A stretch of DNA of 6,102 nucleotides, taken from assembly GCA_026387515.1 (NCBI GenBank), contig JAPLLP010000318.1, positions 1 to 6,102 on the forward strand. The letters are read 5' to 3'. The notes under the pieces were generated by a model. That model saw only the letters and a list, made by a program, of their open reading frames with translations. It was not told the origin of the DNA and made no database searches. Positions 1 to 5,637 of the stretch are shown piece after piece. The first letter of the stretch is position 1. The number at the start of each line of letters is the position of its first letter. The translations under genes and the position numbers were made by a program. The DNA is from Candidatus Omnitrophota bacterium (GTDB taxonomy: Bacteria; Omnitrophota; Koll11; Gygaellales; Profunditerraquicolaceae).

Positions 1-902
1 AAAATTACGGGAAAAAGCCTTTTACTGGTCAGGAAAAAGAAGGCAATACTTAGGCCGGCGCTCACATGGAACCCATCCTTTATCCAGGCAGGACACCAGG
101 GCTTCTTCTTGAAATTCAAAACAAAAGATACCAGATAAATCGCTAGCGGAACTACCCACAATAGAGGTATAGGAGCAACCTCATAAGTCATAATATTGGT
201 CACCGACAAAAACAGCATCACGCCGGCGGCAGAAAATAAAAGCCACGCTGTTTCATTCCTGCCTATGCTATGGTTAAAAGACTTATCTTGATCACCCTCC
301 TTCGAGACAACCTTAACTATCCTCCAGGCAGCAAAATGCAATATTACCAACAATAAATATCCCAGCCTCCACAAGAAAAGTTGCTGGCCTATATCGCTTA
401 ACGGCTCAAAAATAAACGGATAACTTAAAAGCGCCGCGAAAGAACCCAGGTTAGATACCGCGAACAAAACATAGGGATTTTTTGCTTCGGCAAGCGACGA
501 GGATAAAAGCCAGCCCTGACTGATCACACTGGTTGTGGAAAGTATAAAAAAAACCAGCCCTATAGTAACCGCCAATTGCCGGAAAATAAAAAATACTACC
601 GGTAATCCGGATTGCGAAGGAACCACTGAGAGGGCCCTGCCGGGGAAAGATAAAACCAAAGGCAATACCAGTAACAACGCATGAAAAATAAGGTATCGAC
701 GCATGCCGATCTTACGGATAACCACATGCGCGTAAAAATAACCCAGCAAGAGCACCAATTGAAAAAAAACAACACAGGCACCCCAGACCAGATAACCTCC
801 CCCGAATACCGGCAGATATGCCTTGGCGAGGATAAGCTCGATCTGGAATAATAGAAAGGCGGCTAAAAAAACAATTATATTTAAAAGAAACATTTTTCTC
901 AT
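1..902 (-). CDS. Fused MFS/spermidine-synthase-like membrane protein, N-terminal part (cut by window edge)
   Basis: This is an open frame of 300 codons that runs off the left edge, so the C-terminal part is missing. The visible part is very hydrophobic, with about eight or nine likely membrane segments (roughly residues 5-24, 36-60, 68-84, 97-119, 140-160, 172-188, 213-233, 243-262 and 275-290). Family-like motifs are LPVFGGGYLVWGACVVFFQ (about 31-49), NPYVLFAVSNLGSFAALLSYP (about 139-159), and PLLWVVPLAIYLVSFVLNF (about 243-261). These match the membrane half of fused proteins whose C-terminal domain resembles spermidine synthase; here that domain would lie outside the window. Whether such proteins make polyamines is uncertain. 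I chose ATG at 902 because AGGA sits four bases upstream; an in-frame ATG at 893 is the alternative. The gene is divergent from the SurA/PpiD-like gene. The family is fairly sure, the substrate unknown. Confidence 0.8.
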   Translation of the reverse strand, partial: MRKMFLLNIIVFLAAFLLFQIELILAKAYLPVFGGGYLVWGACVVFFQLVLLLGYFYAHVVIRKIGMRRYLIFHALLLVLPLVLSFPGRALSVVPSQSGLPVVFFIFRQLAVTIGLVFFILSTTSVISQGWLLSSSLAEAKNPYVLFAVSNLGSFAALLSYPFIFEPLSDIGQQLFLWRLGYLLLVILHFAAWRIVKVVSKEGDQDKSFNHSIGRNETAWLLFSAAGVMLFLSVTNIMTYEVAPIPLLWVVPLAIYLVSFVLNFKKKPWCPAWIKDGFHVSAGLSIAFFFLTSKRLFPVI

Positions 903-916
903 TGAATCCTGATTAT

Positions 917-945
917 ATATTAATATTACCCCTAAAGCAAAACAA
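917..945 (-). promoter_or_regulatory. Possible promoter for the leftward membrane-protein gene
   Basis: On the minus strand, TTGTTT (940-945) is followed after 17 bases by TAATAT (917-922). Transcription would begin only about ten bases before the ATG at 902, leaving a very short leader. The surroundings are AT-rich, so chance matches are likely, and an overlapping TATAAT lies even closer to the start codon. Confidence 0.35.
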
Positions 946-961
946 TTAATTATATTTACGG

Positions 962-989
962 TTGCAAAATGCGTGGTTTTGATTATAAT
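962..989 (+). promoter_or_regulatory. Likely sigma-70-type promoter of the SurA/PpiD-like gene
   Basis: TTGCAA (962-967) and a perfect TATAAT (984-989) are separated by 16 bases. Transcription would start near 996, giving a leader of about 118 bases. That leader contains the whole palindromic element at 1004-1102, so the element would be transcribed as part of the 5' untranslated region. Confidence 0.6.
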
Positions 990-1003
990 AGGAGAGTATT
1001 TGG

Positions 1004-1102
1004 GTTAGTTACTACTTTACCCCCAATCCTATCGCACCTTGGCATATGGGATTGCCAAGTGCGCCCATCCTGGGCGGATGGATTGGGGTTAGCTACTGCT
1101 AA
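1004..1102 (+). repeat. Palindromic leader element, copy 1 (with internal insert)
   Basis: The main stem is a perfect 9-bp inverted repeat, CCCCAATCC (1021-1029) with GGATTGGGG (1080-1088). It can extend by ATC/GAT (1031-1033 with 1077-1079) past a bulged T. Next comes a 5-bp hairpin, TTAGC-TACT-GCTAA (1089-1102), whose last two bases belong to the Shine-Dalgarno sequence. Upstream, GTTAG plus TTACTACTTTAC (1004-1020) loosely repeats the downstream flank. The same layout recurs on the minus strand at 3281-3337, but there the main loop is only 8 nt. It may be a mobile palindromic repeat or a structured RNA leader. No known riboswitch class was recognised. Confidence 0.75.
1035..1076 (+). other. 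42-bp double-hairpin insert inside the copy 1 loop
   Basis: Compared with copy 2, these 42 bases are extra and split the loop TATCGGAT into TATCG and GAT. They fold into two adjacent hairpins with no base between them. The first is CAC-C-TTGGCA (1035-1044) pairing with TGCCAAGTG (1053-1061), with one bulged C and an 8-nt loop. The second is CGCCCA (1062-1067) with TGGGCG (1071-1076) around a TCC loop. With the outer stem they form a predicted three-way junction. Insertion in copy 1 or loss from copy 2 are both possible. Confidence 0.65.
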
Positions 1103-1106
1103 GGAG
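1101..1106 (+). promoter_or_regulatory. Shine-Dalgarno sequence overlapping a leader hairpin
   Basis: AAGGAG lies seven bases before the ATG at 1114. Its first two bases form the end of the 5-bp hairpin at 1089-1102, so folding of that hairpin could influence ribosome access. Confidence 0.7.
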
Positions 1107-1113
1107 ACTCGAC

Positions 1114-2550
1114 ATGCTTAGAAAATTGCGCGAGAAGAAAATCGCGAAAAAAGTCTGGATAATACTAGCGATTGTAGTAGTGCCGCCTTTTATCCTTTGG
1201 GGCTCAGGAAGCCTTTTGCGTAATAGAGACGAATCCGGCAGCGTAGGAAGAATTTTCGGTAGGGCCGTATCCGCCCTGGAATATAAAGAGGCGCTAGATG
1301 CCACTAAAACCCGAGCCATTATGCAATTCGGGGACAAACTTTCGGAGGTAGAAAAATACCTGGACCTGGAAGGCCAGGCCTGGCAGAGGATCACACTACT
1401 AAGTGAGGCGGCAAAAAGCAGAATAAAAGCCAAGGATAAAGAAGTTATCCAGACTATTGAAAAATATCCTTTTTTCCAGAGAAATGGCGCATTTGATGAC
1501 CGCCTGTACCAAGAAGAACTGCGCTATGTTTTCCATGTCATGCCCCGCACCTTTGAAGAACAGGTGCGCCAGGATATTATCCTGAAAAAATTGTTCGACC
1601 AGATTACCAAGCCTGTGGCGATAGGCGATAAAGAAGTCGAAGAAGAATACCGCAAGGCTAACGAAGAAATGACCCTATATTATATCGCGGGCCTGGGAGC
1701 TGACTTTAGCAAAGACATTTCTCCGAGCGACCAGGAACTCAAAGATTATTTCGCAAAAAACTCCCTGCAATTCAGGCAGTCGTTATCCTTTAATGTCGAA
1801 TACGTCGCGATTACCGGTAAAGATAAGGATGACCCAGAGTTAAAAGATAAAGTTAAAAAACTGGCATCGCTTTTAGATAAAAAGGCTTCCCTGGCAACCG
1901 CGGCCAAAGAAACCGGGCTTACCTTGAAAACTACAGGCCTGTTCGCGGAAAATGGCCCGATACCGGGGATGGGTTGGATGCCGGAAGTTTCCAATAGGAT
2001 CTCCAAGTCAAAACCCGGAGTTCTTATCGGTCCGGTATACGCGGAGAATTCCTGTTTTTTTATGCGGCTTACGGAGAGAAAAGAGCCTTATATACCTGAC
2101 CTTGAAACGATAAAAGACAAGGTAAAGAATGCCTACGTAAAGGAAAAATCTTTAGAAATAGCCAAAGGTAAAACCGAAAGCTGCCTGAAAAACTTAAAAG
2201 ATATCTCCCAAAATAACCCTAAGGCAGTTGATTTTGAAAAGGCGGCAAAAGAAAACGGTTTGAAATATGACACCACCAAACCCTTCAAGTTCGGTAGCTA
2301 TATCGAGGGGATAGGCGCTTCTGACCCCTTCTGGACTAAGGCCTTGGCCCTGGCCCAAGACGGGTTTAGCGATATTATCTCTACTCCCGCGGGATTCTAT
2401 ATACTCAAACTAAAGTCAAAGACTGAAATAGACAAAAAGAAATTCGACCAGGAGAAAAAAGATTTCACCCAACGCCTGCTGGAACAGAAAAAACAGGAAT
2501 ACTTCTCAAAATTCATGACGACATTGTTGGAAAAAGCCAAAAGATTTTAA
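1114..2550 (+). CDS. Membrane-anchored SurA/PpiD-like periplasmic folding chaperone
   Basis: This 478-residue protein has a basic N-terminus, one membrane segment (about residues 14-29) and a long exported region, the layout of PpiD. Residues about 40-165 match the SurA N-terminal chaperone domain, with PFFQRNGAFDDRLYQEELR near 119 followed by FEEQVRQDIILKKLF. A PpiD-like EVEEEYRKANEE stretch follows near 175. Residues about 224-320 sit where the parvulin-type isomerase domain would be, but I see no clear parvulin signature such as AxHIL. That domain looks degenerate, so chaperone function without isomerase activity is likely. The C-terminal part (about 374-478) resembles the PpiD tail, with FEKAAKENGLK and GFYILKLK, and ends in a Lys-rich, probably helical stretch. 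The start is fixed by AAGGAG seven bases upstream. The gene is monocistronic, with its own promoter and terminator. It probably helps fold envelope proteins. Confidence 0.8.
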   Translation: MLRKLREKKIAKKVWIILAIVVVPPFILWGSGSLLRNRDESGSVGRIFGRAVSALEYKEALDATKTRAIMQFGDKLSEVEKYLDLEGQAWQRITLLSEAAKSRIKAKDKEVIQTIEKYPFFQRNGAFDDRLYQEELRYVFHVMPRTFEEQVRQDIILKKLFDQITKPVAIGDKEVEEEYRKANEEMTLYYIAGLGADFSKDISPSDQELKDYFAKNSLQFRQSLSFNVEYVAITGKDKDDPELKDKVKKLASLLDKKASLATAAKETGLTLKTTGLFAENGPIPGMGWMPEVSNRISKSKPGVLIGPVYAENSCFFMRLTERKEPYIPDLETIKDKVKNAYVKEKSLEIAKGKTESCLKNLKDISQNNPKAVDFEKAAKENGLKYDTTKPFKFGSYIEGIGASDPFWTKALALAQDGFSDIISTPAGFYILKLKSKTEIDKKKFDQEKKDFTQRLLEQKKQEYFSKFMTTLLEKAKRF

Positions 2551-2589
2551 AAAAATCCCCGCTCATTATTTAAACGAGCGGGGATTTTT
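2551..2589. terminator. Strong bidirectional rho-independent terminator
   Basis: A perfect 14-bp inverted repeat, AAAAATCCCCGCTC (2551-2564) with GAGCGGGGATTTTT (2576-2589), surrounds an 11-nt loop. The stem core is GC-rich, with A runs on one side and T runs on the other, so it can work on both strands. It starts directly after the stop of the SurA/PpiD-like gene and lies 17 bases past the end of the ferredoxin gene, so it serves both converging transcripts. Confidence 0.95.
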
Positions 2590-2606
2590 GTTGAAAACTT
2601 CCCTAA

Positions 2607-2789
2607 TTAACTCACCTTTATCGAATTAACCGGGCACTGATCTGCGACTTCTTGAAGCTTGCAGCTGGTACAAATCGCACCCTTTACATGGGCTATACCA
2701 TCGCCTTCGACCTTGAATACCTCGGGGCAGGACTGTTCGCACAGACCGCAGCCCACACATGTCGATGCATCTACCGTCACCTTCGCCAT
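2607..2789 (-). CDS. Small ferredoxin, probably one [4Fe-4S] cluster
   Basis: This 60-residue soluble electron carrier resembles the short Thermotoga/Desulfovibrio-type ferredoxins. CVGCGLC plus CP supplies Cys11, Cys14, Cys17 and Cys21, and the C-terminal half has Cys40, Cys43 and Cys52-Pro. By comparison with that family, Cys11, Cys14, Cys17 and Cys52 should bind one [4Fe-4S] cluster, with Cys21 and Cys40 or Cys43 where the family often has a disulfide. One cysteine is therefore surplus. There are too few cysteines, in the wrong spacing, for two full cubane clusters. The ATG is one base past the ferritin-like stop, and GGAG lies inside the end of that gene, so translation is probably coupled. 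As the last gene behind the por genes, it is a plausible electron acceptor for POR. Confidence 0.93.
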   Translation of the reverse strand: MAKVTVDASTCVGCGLCEQSCPEVFKVEGDGIAHVKGAICTSCKLQEVADQCPVNSIKVS

Positions 2790-2790
2790 C

Positions 2791-3270
2791 TTATCTCTCC
2801 ATTAAATTTTCAAACATCTCTGCGTTATCAACCTCTTCGGAAAGAATATGCGTCACGAGTTGGTAGGTTACATTATCCTTACCCAGGGTTTTCTTGGCAA
2901 TTTTATTATAAACTTCGATTGCCGTCGCCTCGGCATCAGTGACAATGCGTATAATGCGGTTTAAATCGGCGGTATTCTTGGGAGGAAGAGAATATGGTGC
3001 GTTGGCATTCTTTTCCAATTCCATAGGATTGGCAACCGGCATCCCGCCTAATTTAACAATCAAATCCGCCAGCTCCGTTGCGTGCTCCAATTCATCCTTG
3101 GCAATTTTCTCCAAGAACTCTTTCATATCCTCATATGCCCTACCGGAAACCGTCTGCGCCATAAACCAGTAGAGATAATACGCCAGCCATTCATCGCAAT
3201 AAGCCTTGTTCAGATCCTTTACCAGATCCTTAAGGCTTACTTCCGAAATAGCCCTTGCCTGTTTTCCCAT
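2791..3270 (-). CDS. Ferritin-like diiron protein (bacterioferritin/Dps-like family)
   Basis: This 159-residue protein has the four-helix ferritin-like pattern. Candidate diiron ligands are Glu27 (in CDEWLAYY), Glu60 and His63 (in DELEH), Glu114 (in DAEATAIE) and Glu146 (in SEEVDNAE). The Glu27-to-Glu60 spacing of 33 equals that of bacterioferritin. The position expected to hold the last histidine is Asn149, so one metal site may be altered. No rubredoxin-like C-terminal domain is present, so it is not a classical rubrerythrin. Likely roles are iron storage or detoxification of oxygen or peroxide, protecting the iron-sulfur enzymes encoded beside it. The start at 3270 is preferred because a purine-rich ribosome site precedes it. 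The frame stays open to an ATG at 3339, but that extension would translate the palindromic repeat. The gene lies between porB and the ferredoxin gene, with a one-base gap to the latter. Confidence 0.85.
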   Translation of the reverse strand: MGKQARAISEVSLKDLVKDLNKAYCDEWLAYYLYWFMAQTVSGRAYEDMKEFLEKIAKDELEHATELADLIVKLGGMPVANPMELEKNANAPYSLPPKNTADLNRIIRIVTDAEATAIEVYNKIAKKTLGKDNVTYQLVTHILSEEVDNAEMFENLMER

Positions 3271-3272
3271 AG

Positions 3273-3282
3273 CTCCCCCCTT
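3273..3282 (-). promoter_or_regulatory. Ribosome binding site that decides the ferritin-like start
   Basis: On the minus strand AAGGGGGGAG ends two bases before the ATG at 3270. The first two A residues belong to the small hairpin at 3281-3293, as in copy 1 of the leader element. The six-G run gives the ribosome several possible registers. Confidence 0.65.
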
Positions 3283-3337
3283 CGCAATGCGAACCCCAAT
3301 CCATCCGATAGGATTGGGGGTAAAGCAGTAAGCGAAC
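3281..3337 (-). repeat. Palindromic leader element, copy 2
   Basis: Read on the minus strand, GTTCGC (3332-3337) and TTACTGCTTTAC (3320-3331) lead into CCCCAATCC (3311-3319), an 8-nt loop TATCGGAT (3303-3310), and GGATTGGGG (3294-3302). A 5-bp hairpin, TTCGC-ATT-GCGAA (3281-3293), then touches the ribosome binding site. The main stem matches copy 1 at 1021-1088 exactly, and the loop bases match apart from copy 1's 42-bp insert. It fills most of the porB/ferritin gap. It lacks a T run on either strand, so it does not look like a terminator. It might modulate or stabilise the downstream part of the operon message. Confidence 0.75.
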
Positions 3338-3343
3338 ACCGGC

Positions 3344-4225
3344 CTACACTTCGGCTTCTGTTTTTAGATTATACCTCAAAATATTATTATCGGCAATAGC
3401 CTGGATCTTTTTTATTTCTTCCGCATTGCCGAGAAGATGCTTAAACCTACCCTGGATCTTTAAATATTCTTCAACCGGCTTAGGTGAAATTTTCCTCTGG
3501 GCATTCAATACCCCGTTTTCAAATTCTACCAAAGGATAAAGCCCTGTCTCAACCGCTACCTTGGCAACCTGCAGGGTAAGATTTGTTTCATGACGCCAGC
3601 CTAACGGACATGGCACATGTACCTGGATATATTTAGGGCCTTTTATTGAAATGGCCTTCTTTACCTTGCGTTGCAAATCCTGCGGGAAACCAGCCGAGGC
3701 AGTCGCCACGTAAGGTATACCGTGAGCCACGCAGATCTCAGGCATTGGTTTCTTGGCATAGATATTTCCTGATGGTTGGGCTCCTATAGGGCTGGTCGTA
3801 GTATTGGTATCAAAAGGGGTTAGTCCGCTTCTCTGCACCCCGGTATTCATATACGCCTCATTATCATAACAGATATACAGAATATCGTGGCCGCGTTCCA
3901 TCATCCCGGATAAGGCCTGCAATCCGATATCCGCCGTACCTCCGTCTCCACCCTGGGCGATCACGTTGATAGAATCCTTCTTGCCTAAATAACGCAGGGC
4001 CGCTTCTACTCCCGAAGCCACCGCCGAGGAATTCTGGAATAATGAGTGGATCCAGGGAATACCCCAGGCAGATTCAGGGTATTTGGTGGAAAAAACCTCC
4101 AGGCACCCCGTGCAGTTTACCGCGATCGTATTCGGGCCACAGGCATCAATCACCAGGCGCGCGGCCAGGGATTGTCCGCAGCCGGCGCAGGCAGTATGGC
4201 CTGAGGCGAATAAATGTTTATCCAT
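3344..4225 (-). CDS. porB: Pyruvate:ferredoxin oxidoreductase, beta subunit
   Basis: This 293-residue thiamine-diphosphate-binding subunit is of usual length for the family. HTACAGCG gives Cys13 and Cys16, TGC gives Cys41, and VPCPLGW gives Cys206. The Cys16-to-Cys41 spacing of 25 matches the proximal [4Fe-4S] ligands of single-chain pyruvate:ferredoxin oxidoreductases. The thiamine diphosphate and magnesium motif is GGDGGTADIG (92-101), followed by YDNEAYMNTG (120-129). With PorA it forms the catalytic site that decarboxylates pyruvate and passes electrons to the clusters. AAGGAAG lies about nine bases before the ATG. It follows porA by 54 bases. Branched-chain 2-oxoacid enzymes are related, but the TPCPLGW-like region and full GDAB gene set favour pyruvate. 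Confidence 0.93.
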   Translation of the reverse strand: MDKHLFASGHTACAGCGQSLAARLVIDACGPNTIAVNCTGCLEVFSTKYPESAWGIPWIHSLFQNSSAVASGVEAALRYLGKKDSINVIAQGGDGGTADIGLQALSGMMERGHDILYICYDNEAYMNTGVQRSGLTPFDTNTTTSPIGAQPSGNIYAKKPMPEICVAHGIPYVATASAGFPQDLQRKVKKAISIKGPKYIQVHVPCPLGWRHETNLTLQVAKVAVETGLYPLVEFENGVLNAQRKISPKPVEEYLKIQGRFKHLLGNAEEIKKIQAIADNNILRYNLKTEAEV

Positions 4226-4279
4226 CGGAAAATTCTTCCTTTAAAAGTTCGGGTTTTAAATCTATGAATTCCGTGCTTC

Positions 4280-5368
4280 TTAATCTTTAGTGATGTCGCG
4301 ACCGCCCAACCCCACCACAAAACTGCTGATCACTGCCGGCCTCTTCTTCTTGCCGCTGAAAACCGCTTTGATCTCCGCTTCCAGCGGCGCAAAAGAACCT
4401 AAAGATAAAGCCCTATCTATAACTGCTAATTTAGGTATACCTTTTAAAGCATTGTAGATGGCCTTGGTGGGAAAAGGCCGCAAAGATGTAACCTTAAGCA
4501 ATCCCACCTTTTTTCCTTTGGCCCTTAATTCATCCACTACTTCCTTAATCGTTCCGCAAACCGAACCCATAGCTACAATCACCCGTTCGGCATCCTTGGT
4601 GCGGTATTCTTCGATCAAGCCGTTATAGACGCGGCCGGTGACCTTGGCAAATTCCTGCGTAATTTTAGGAATAAGATCCAGGGCCTTTTCCATGGTCTTC
4701 TGAACAGCGTATCTAGTCTCCATATAATATTCAGGATCAACCAAAGGCCCCATAGTAATAGGATTCTCGGGGTCAAGCTTATATAAAGGTTTGTAACTCG
4801 GTAAGAATCTGTCTACTTCTTCCTGCGAAGGCATATCCACGGTCTCAATGCCGTGGGTGAGTATAAAACCGTCCATAGAAATCATCACCGGGAGCATAAT
4901 AGACTTATCTTCCCCTAGGCGATAGGCCATAAAATGCAGGTCTACTGCCTCCTGGATGTCTTCGGCGTGGAGCTGGATCCAACCGCTATCCCTTAGAGAA
5001 ACCACATCCTGATGGTCATTCCAGATATTTATGGGAGCGGAGATCGCCCGGGCAGCGCAGGTCATCACTATAGGAAGGCGCAGGCCCGCAATATTAAATA
5101 CTACCTCCGCCATATAGAACAGCCCTTGAGAACTCGTAGCAGTGTAGGCGCGCACACCCGCTGCCTCAGCCCCTAACACTACTGATGCGGCAGAATGCTC
5201 GGACTCCACGTTGACAAACTGCGAATTAAGCTTGGCGTTGGCTACCAACTGGGCCAATTCTTCCACGATATGTGTCTGAGGGGTAATCGGATATGCCGAG
5301 ATAACTCCGGGCTTACATAACCTTATTGCCTCAGCTACCGCCAGAGAACCTTCTAAAAAATCCTTCAT
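4280..5368 (-). CDS. porA: Pyruvate:ferredoxin oxidoreductase, alpha subunit
   Basis: This 362-residue subunit carries the pyrimidine-binding half of the thiamine diphosphate site. YPITPQT (26-32) is the classic motif. VESEHSAASVVLGAEAAGVR (54-73) holds the glutamate expected to activate the cofactor, followed by AYTATSSQG. Residues about 105-130 (AARAISAPINIWNDHQD) match the conserved substrate-side region, and the C-terminal third, from about 265 with VIVAMGSVCGTIKE, resembles the transketolase C-terminal-like domain that ends in GLGGRD. The whole enzyme converts pyruvate, CoA and oxidised ferredoxin to acetyl-CoA, CO2 and reduced ferredoxin, and can run in reverse in some anaerobes. The ATG lies one base after the porD stop, so translation is probably coupled. 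No truncation or frameshift is seen. Confidence 0.95.
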   Translation of the reverse strand: MKDFLEGSLAVAEAIRLCKPGVISAYPITPQTHIVEELAQLVANAKLNSQFVNVESEHSAASVVLGAEAAGVRAYTATSSQGLFYMAEVVFNIAGLRLPIVMTCAARAISAPINIWNDHQDVVSLRDSGWIQLHAEDIQEAVDLHFMAYRLGEDKSIMLPVMISMDGFILTHGIETVDMPSQEEVDRFLPSYKPLYKLDPENPITMGPLVDPEYYMETRYAVQKTMEKALDLIPKITQEFAKVTGRVYNGLIEEYRTKDAERVIVAMGSVCGTIKEVVDELRAKGKKVGLLKVTSLRPFPTKAIYNALKGIPKLAVIDRALSLGSFAPLEAEIKAVFSGKKKRPAVISSFVVGLGGRDITKD

Positions 5369-5369
5369 A

Positions 5370-5636
5370 TTATTCTTTCTGTCCTTCTTCTTTAACCATG
5401 ATCACATCTTGTTTAGGGCAGACCACCGCGCAGAGGCCGCATCCCTTGCAATAATCCAGGTTGCAATTATAGGTATTTTTACCGTTGCCTTCGACACAGG
5501 CCTCGGGGCAGACCAAAACGCACATATTACAAGCAATACAGTTCTTTTGAAGATATTTAGGCCTTAATTCCGTTCGCCAGGAACCGGTCTTATTGTTCTT
5601 GCTGGATTTGGGCTTACAGATCAAAGGGCCGAACAT
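5370..5636 (-). CDS. porD: Pyruvate:ferredoxin oxidoreductase, delta (ferredoxin-like) subunit
   Basis: This 88-residue protein has two complete [4Fe-4S] motifs: Cys33-x2-Cys36-x2-Cys39-x3-Cys43-Pro and Cys63-x2-Cys66-x2-Cys69-x3-Cys73-Pro. The segment TGSWRTELRP (17-26) ahead of the clusters is typical of PorD and separates it from free ferredoxins. Cys7, Cys47 and Cys58 lie outside the motifs. It relays electrons from the PorB cluster to external ferredoxin. The start follows the porG stop by one base, with AGGAG inside the end of porG about 11 bases upstream. Such spacing, repeated at the porD/porA junction, points to coupled translation of equal subunit amounts. Confidence 0.95.
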   Translation of the reverse strand: MFGPLICKPKSSKNNKTGSWRTELRPKYLQKNCIACNMCVLVCPEACVEGNGKNTYNCNLDYCKGCGLCAVVCPKQDVIMVKEEGQKE

Positions 5637-5637
5637 T

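Noticed and set aside
596..781. A 61-codon minus-strand frame rich in Trp, Phe and Cys
   Set aside because: It is an out-of-frame shadow of the membrane-protein gene, whose own frame is open across the whole 1-902 region and matches a known family.
1004..1102. A tRNA gene, because the leader folds like a cloverleaf
   Set aside because: The stems do not match tRNA arm lengths, there is no T-loop GTTCRA motif in place, no anticodon arm geometry and no discriminator/CCA end.
1089..1433. A 114-codon reading frame on the minus strand
   Set aside because: It is antisense to the well-supported SurA/PpiD-like gene, has no recognisable domain and overlaps the leader element.
3281..3337. A rho-independent terminator between porB and the ferritin-like gene
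   Set aside because: The GC-rich stem is present but no T run follows on either strand, and a near-identical stem sits in the leader of another gene, where termination would block expression.
1004..3337. CRISPR or a tandem repeat array
   Set aside because: Only two copies exist, about 2.3 kb apart and on opposite strands, with no spacers and no cas genes.
2652..3399. Three overlapping plus-strand reading frames of 77 to 105 codons
   Set aside because: They lie opposite the ferredoxin, ferritin-like and porB genes, overlap each other, and resemble no known protein.
4226..4279. A promoter or structured element between porA and porB
   Set aside because: The 54 bases show only a ribosome binding site for porB; no convincing promoter pair or inverted repeat is visible.
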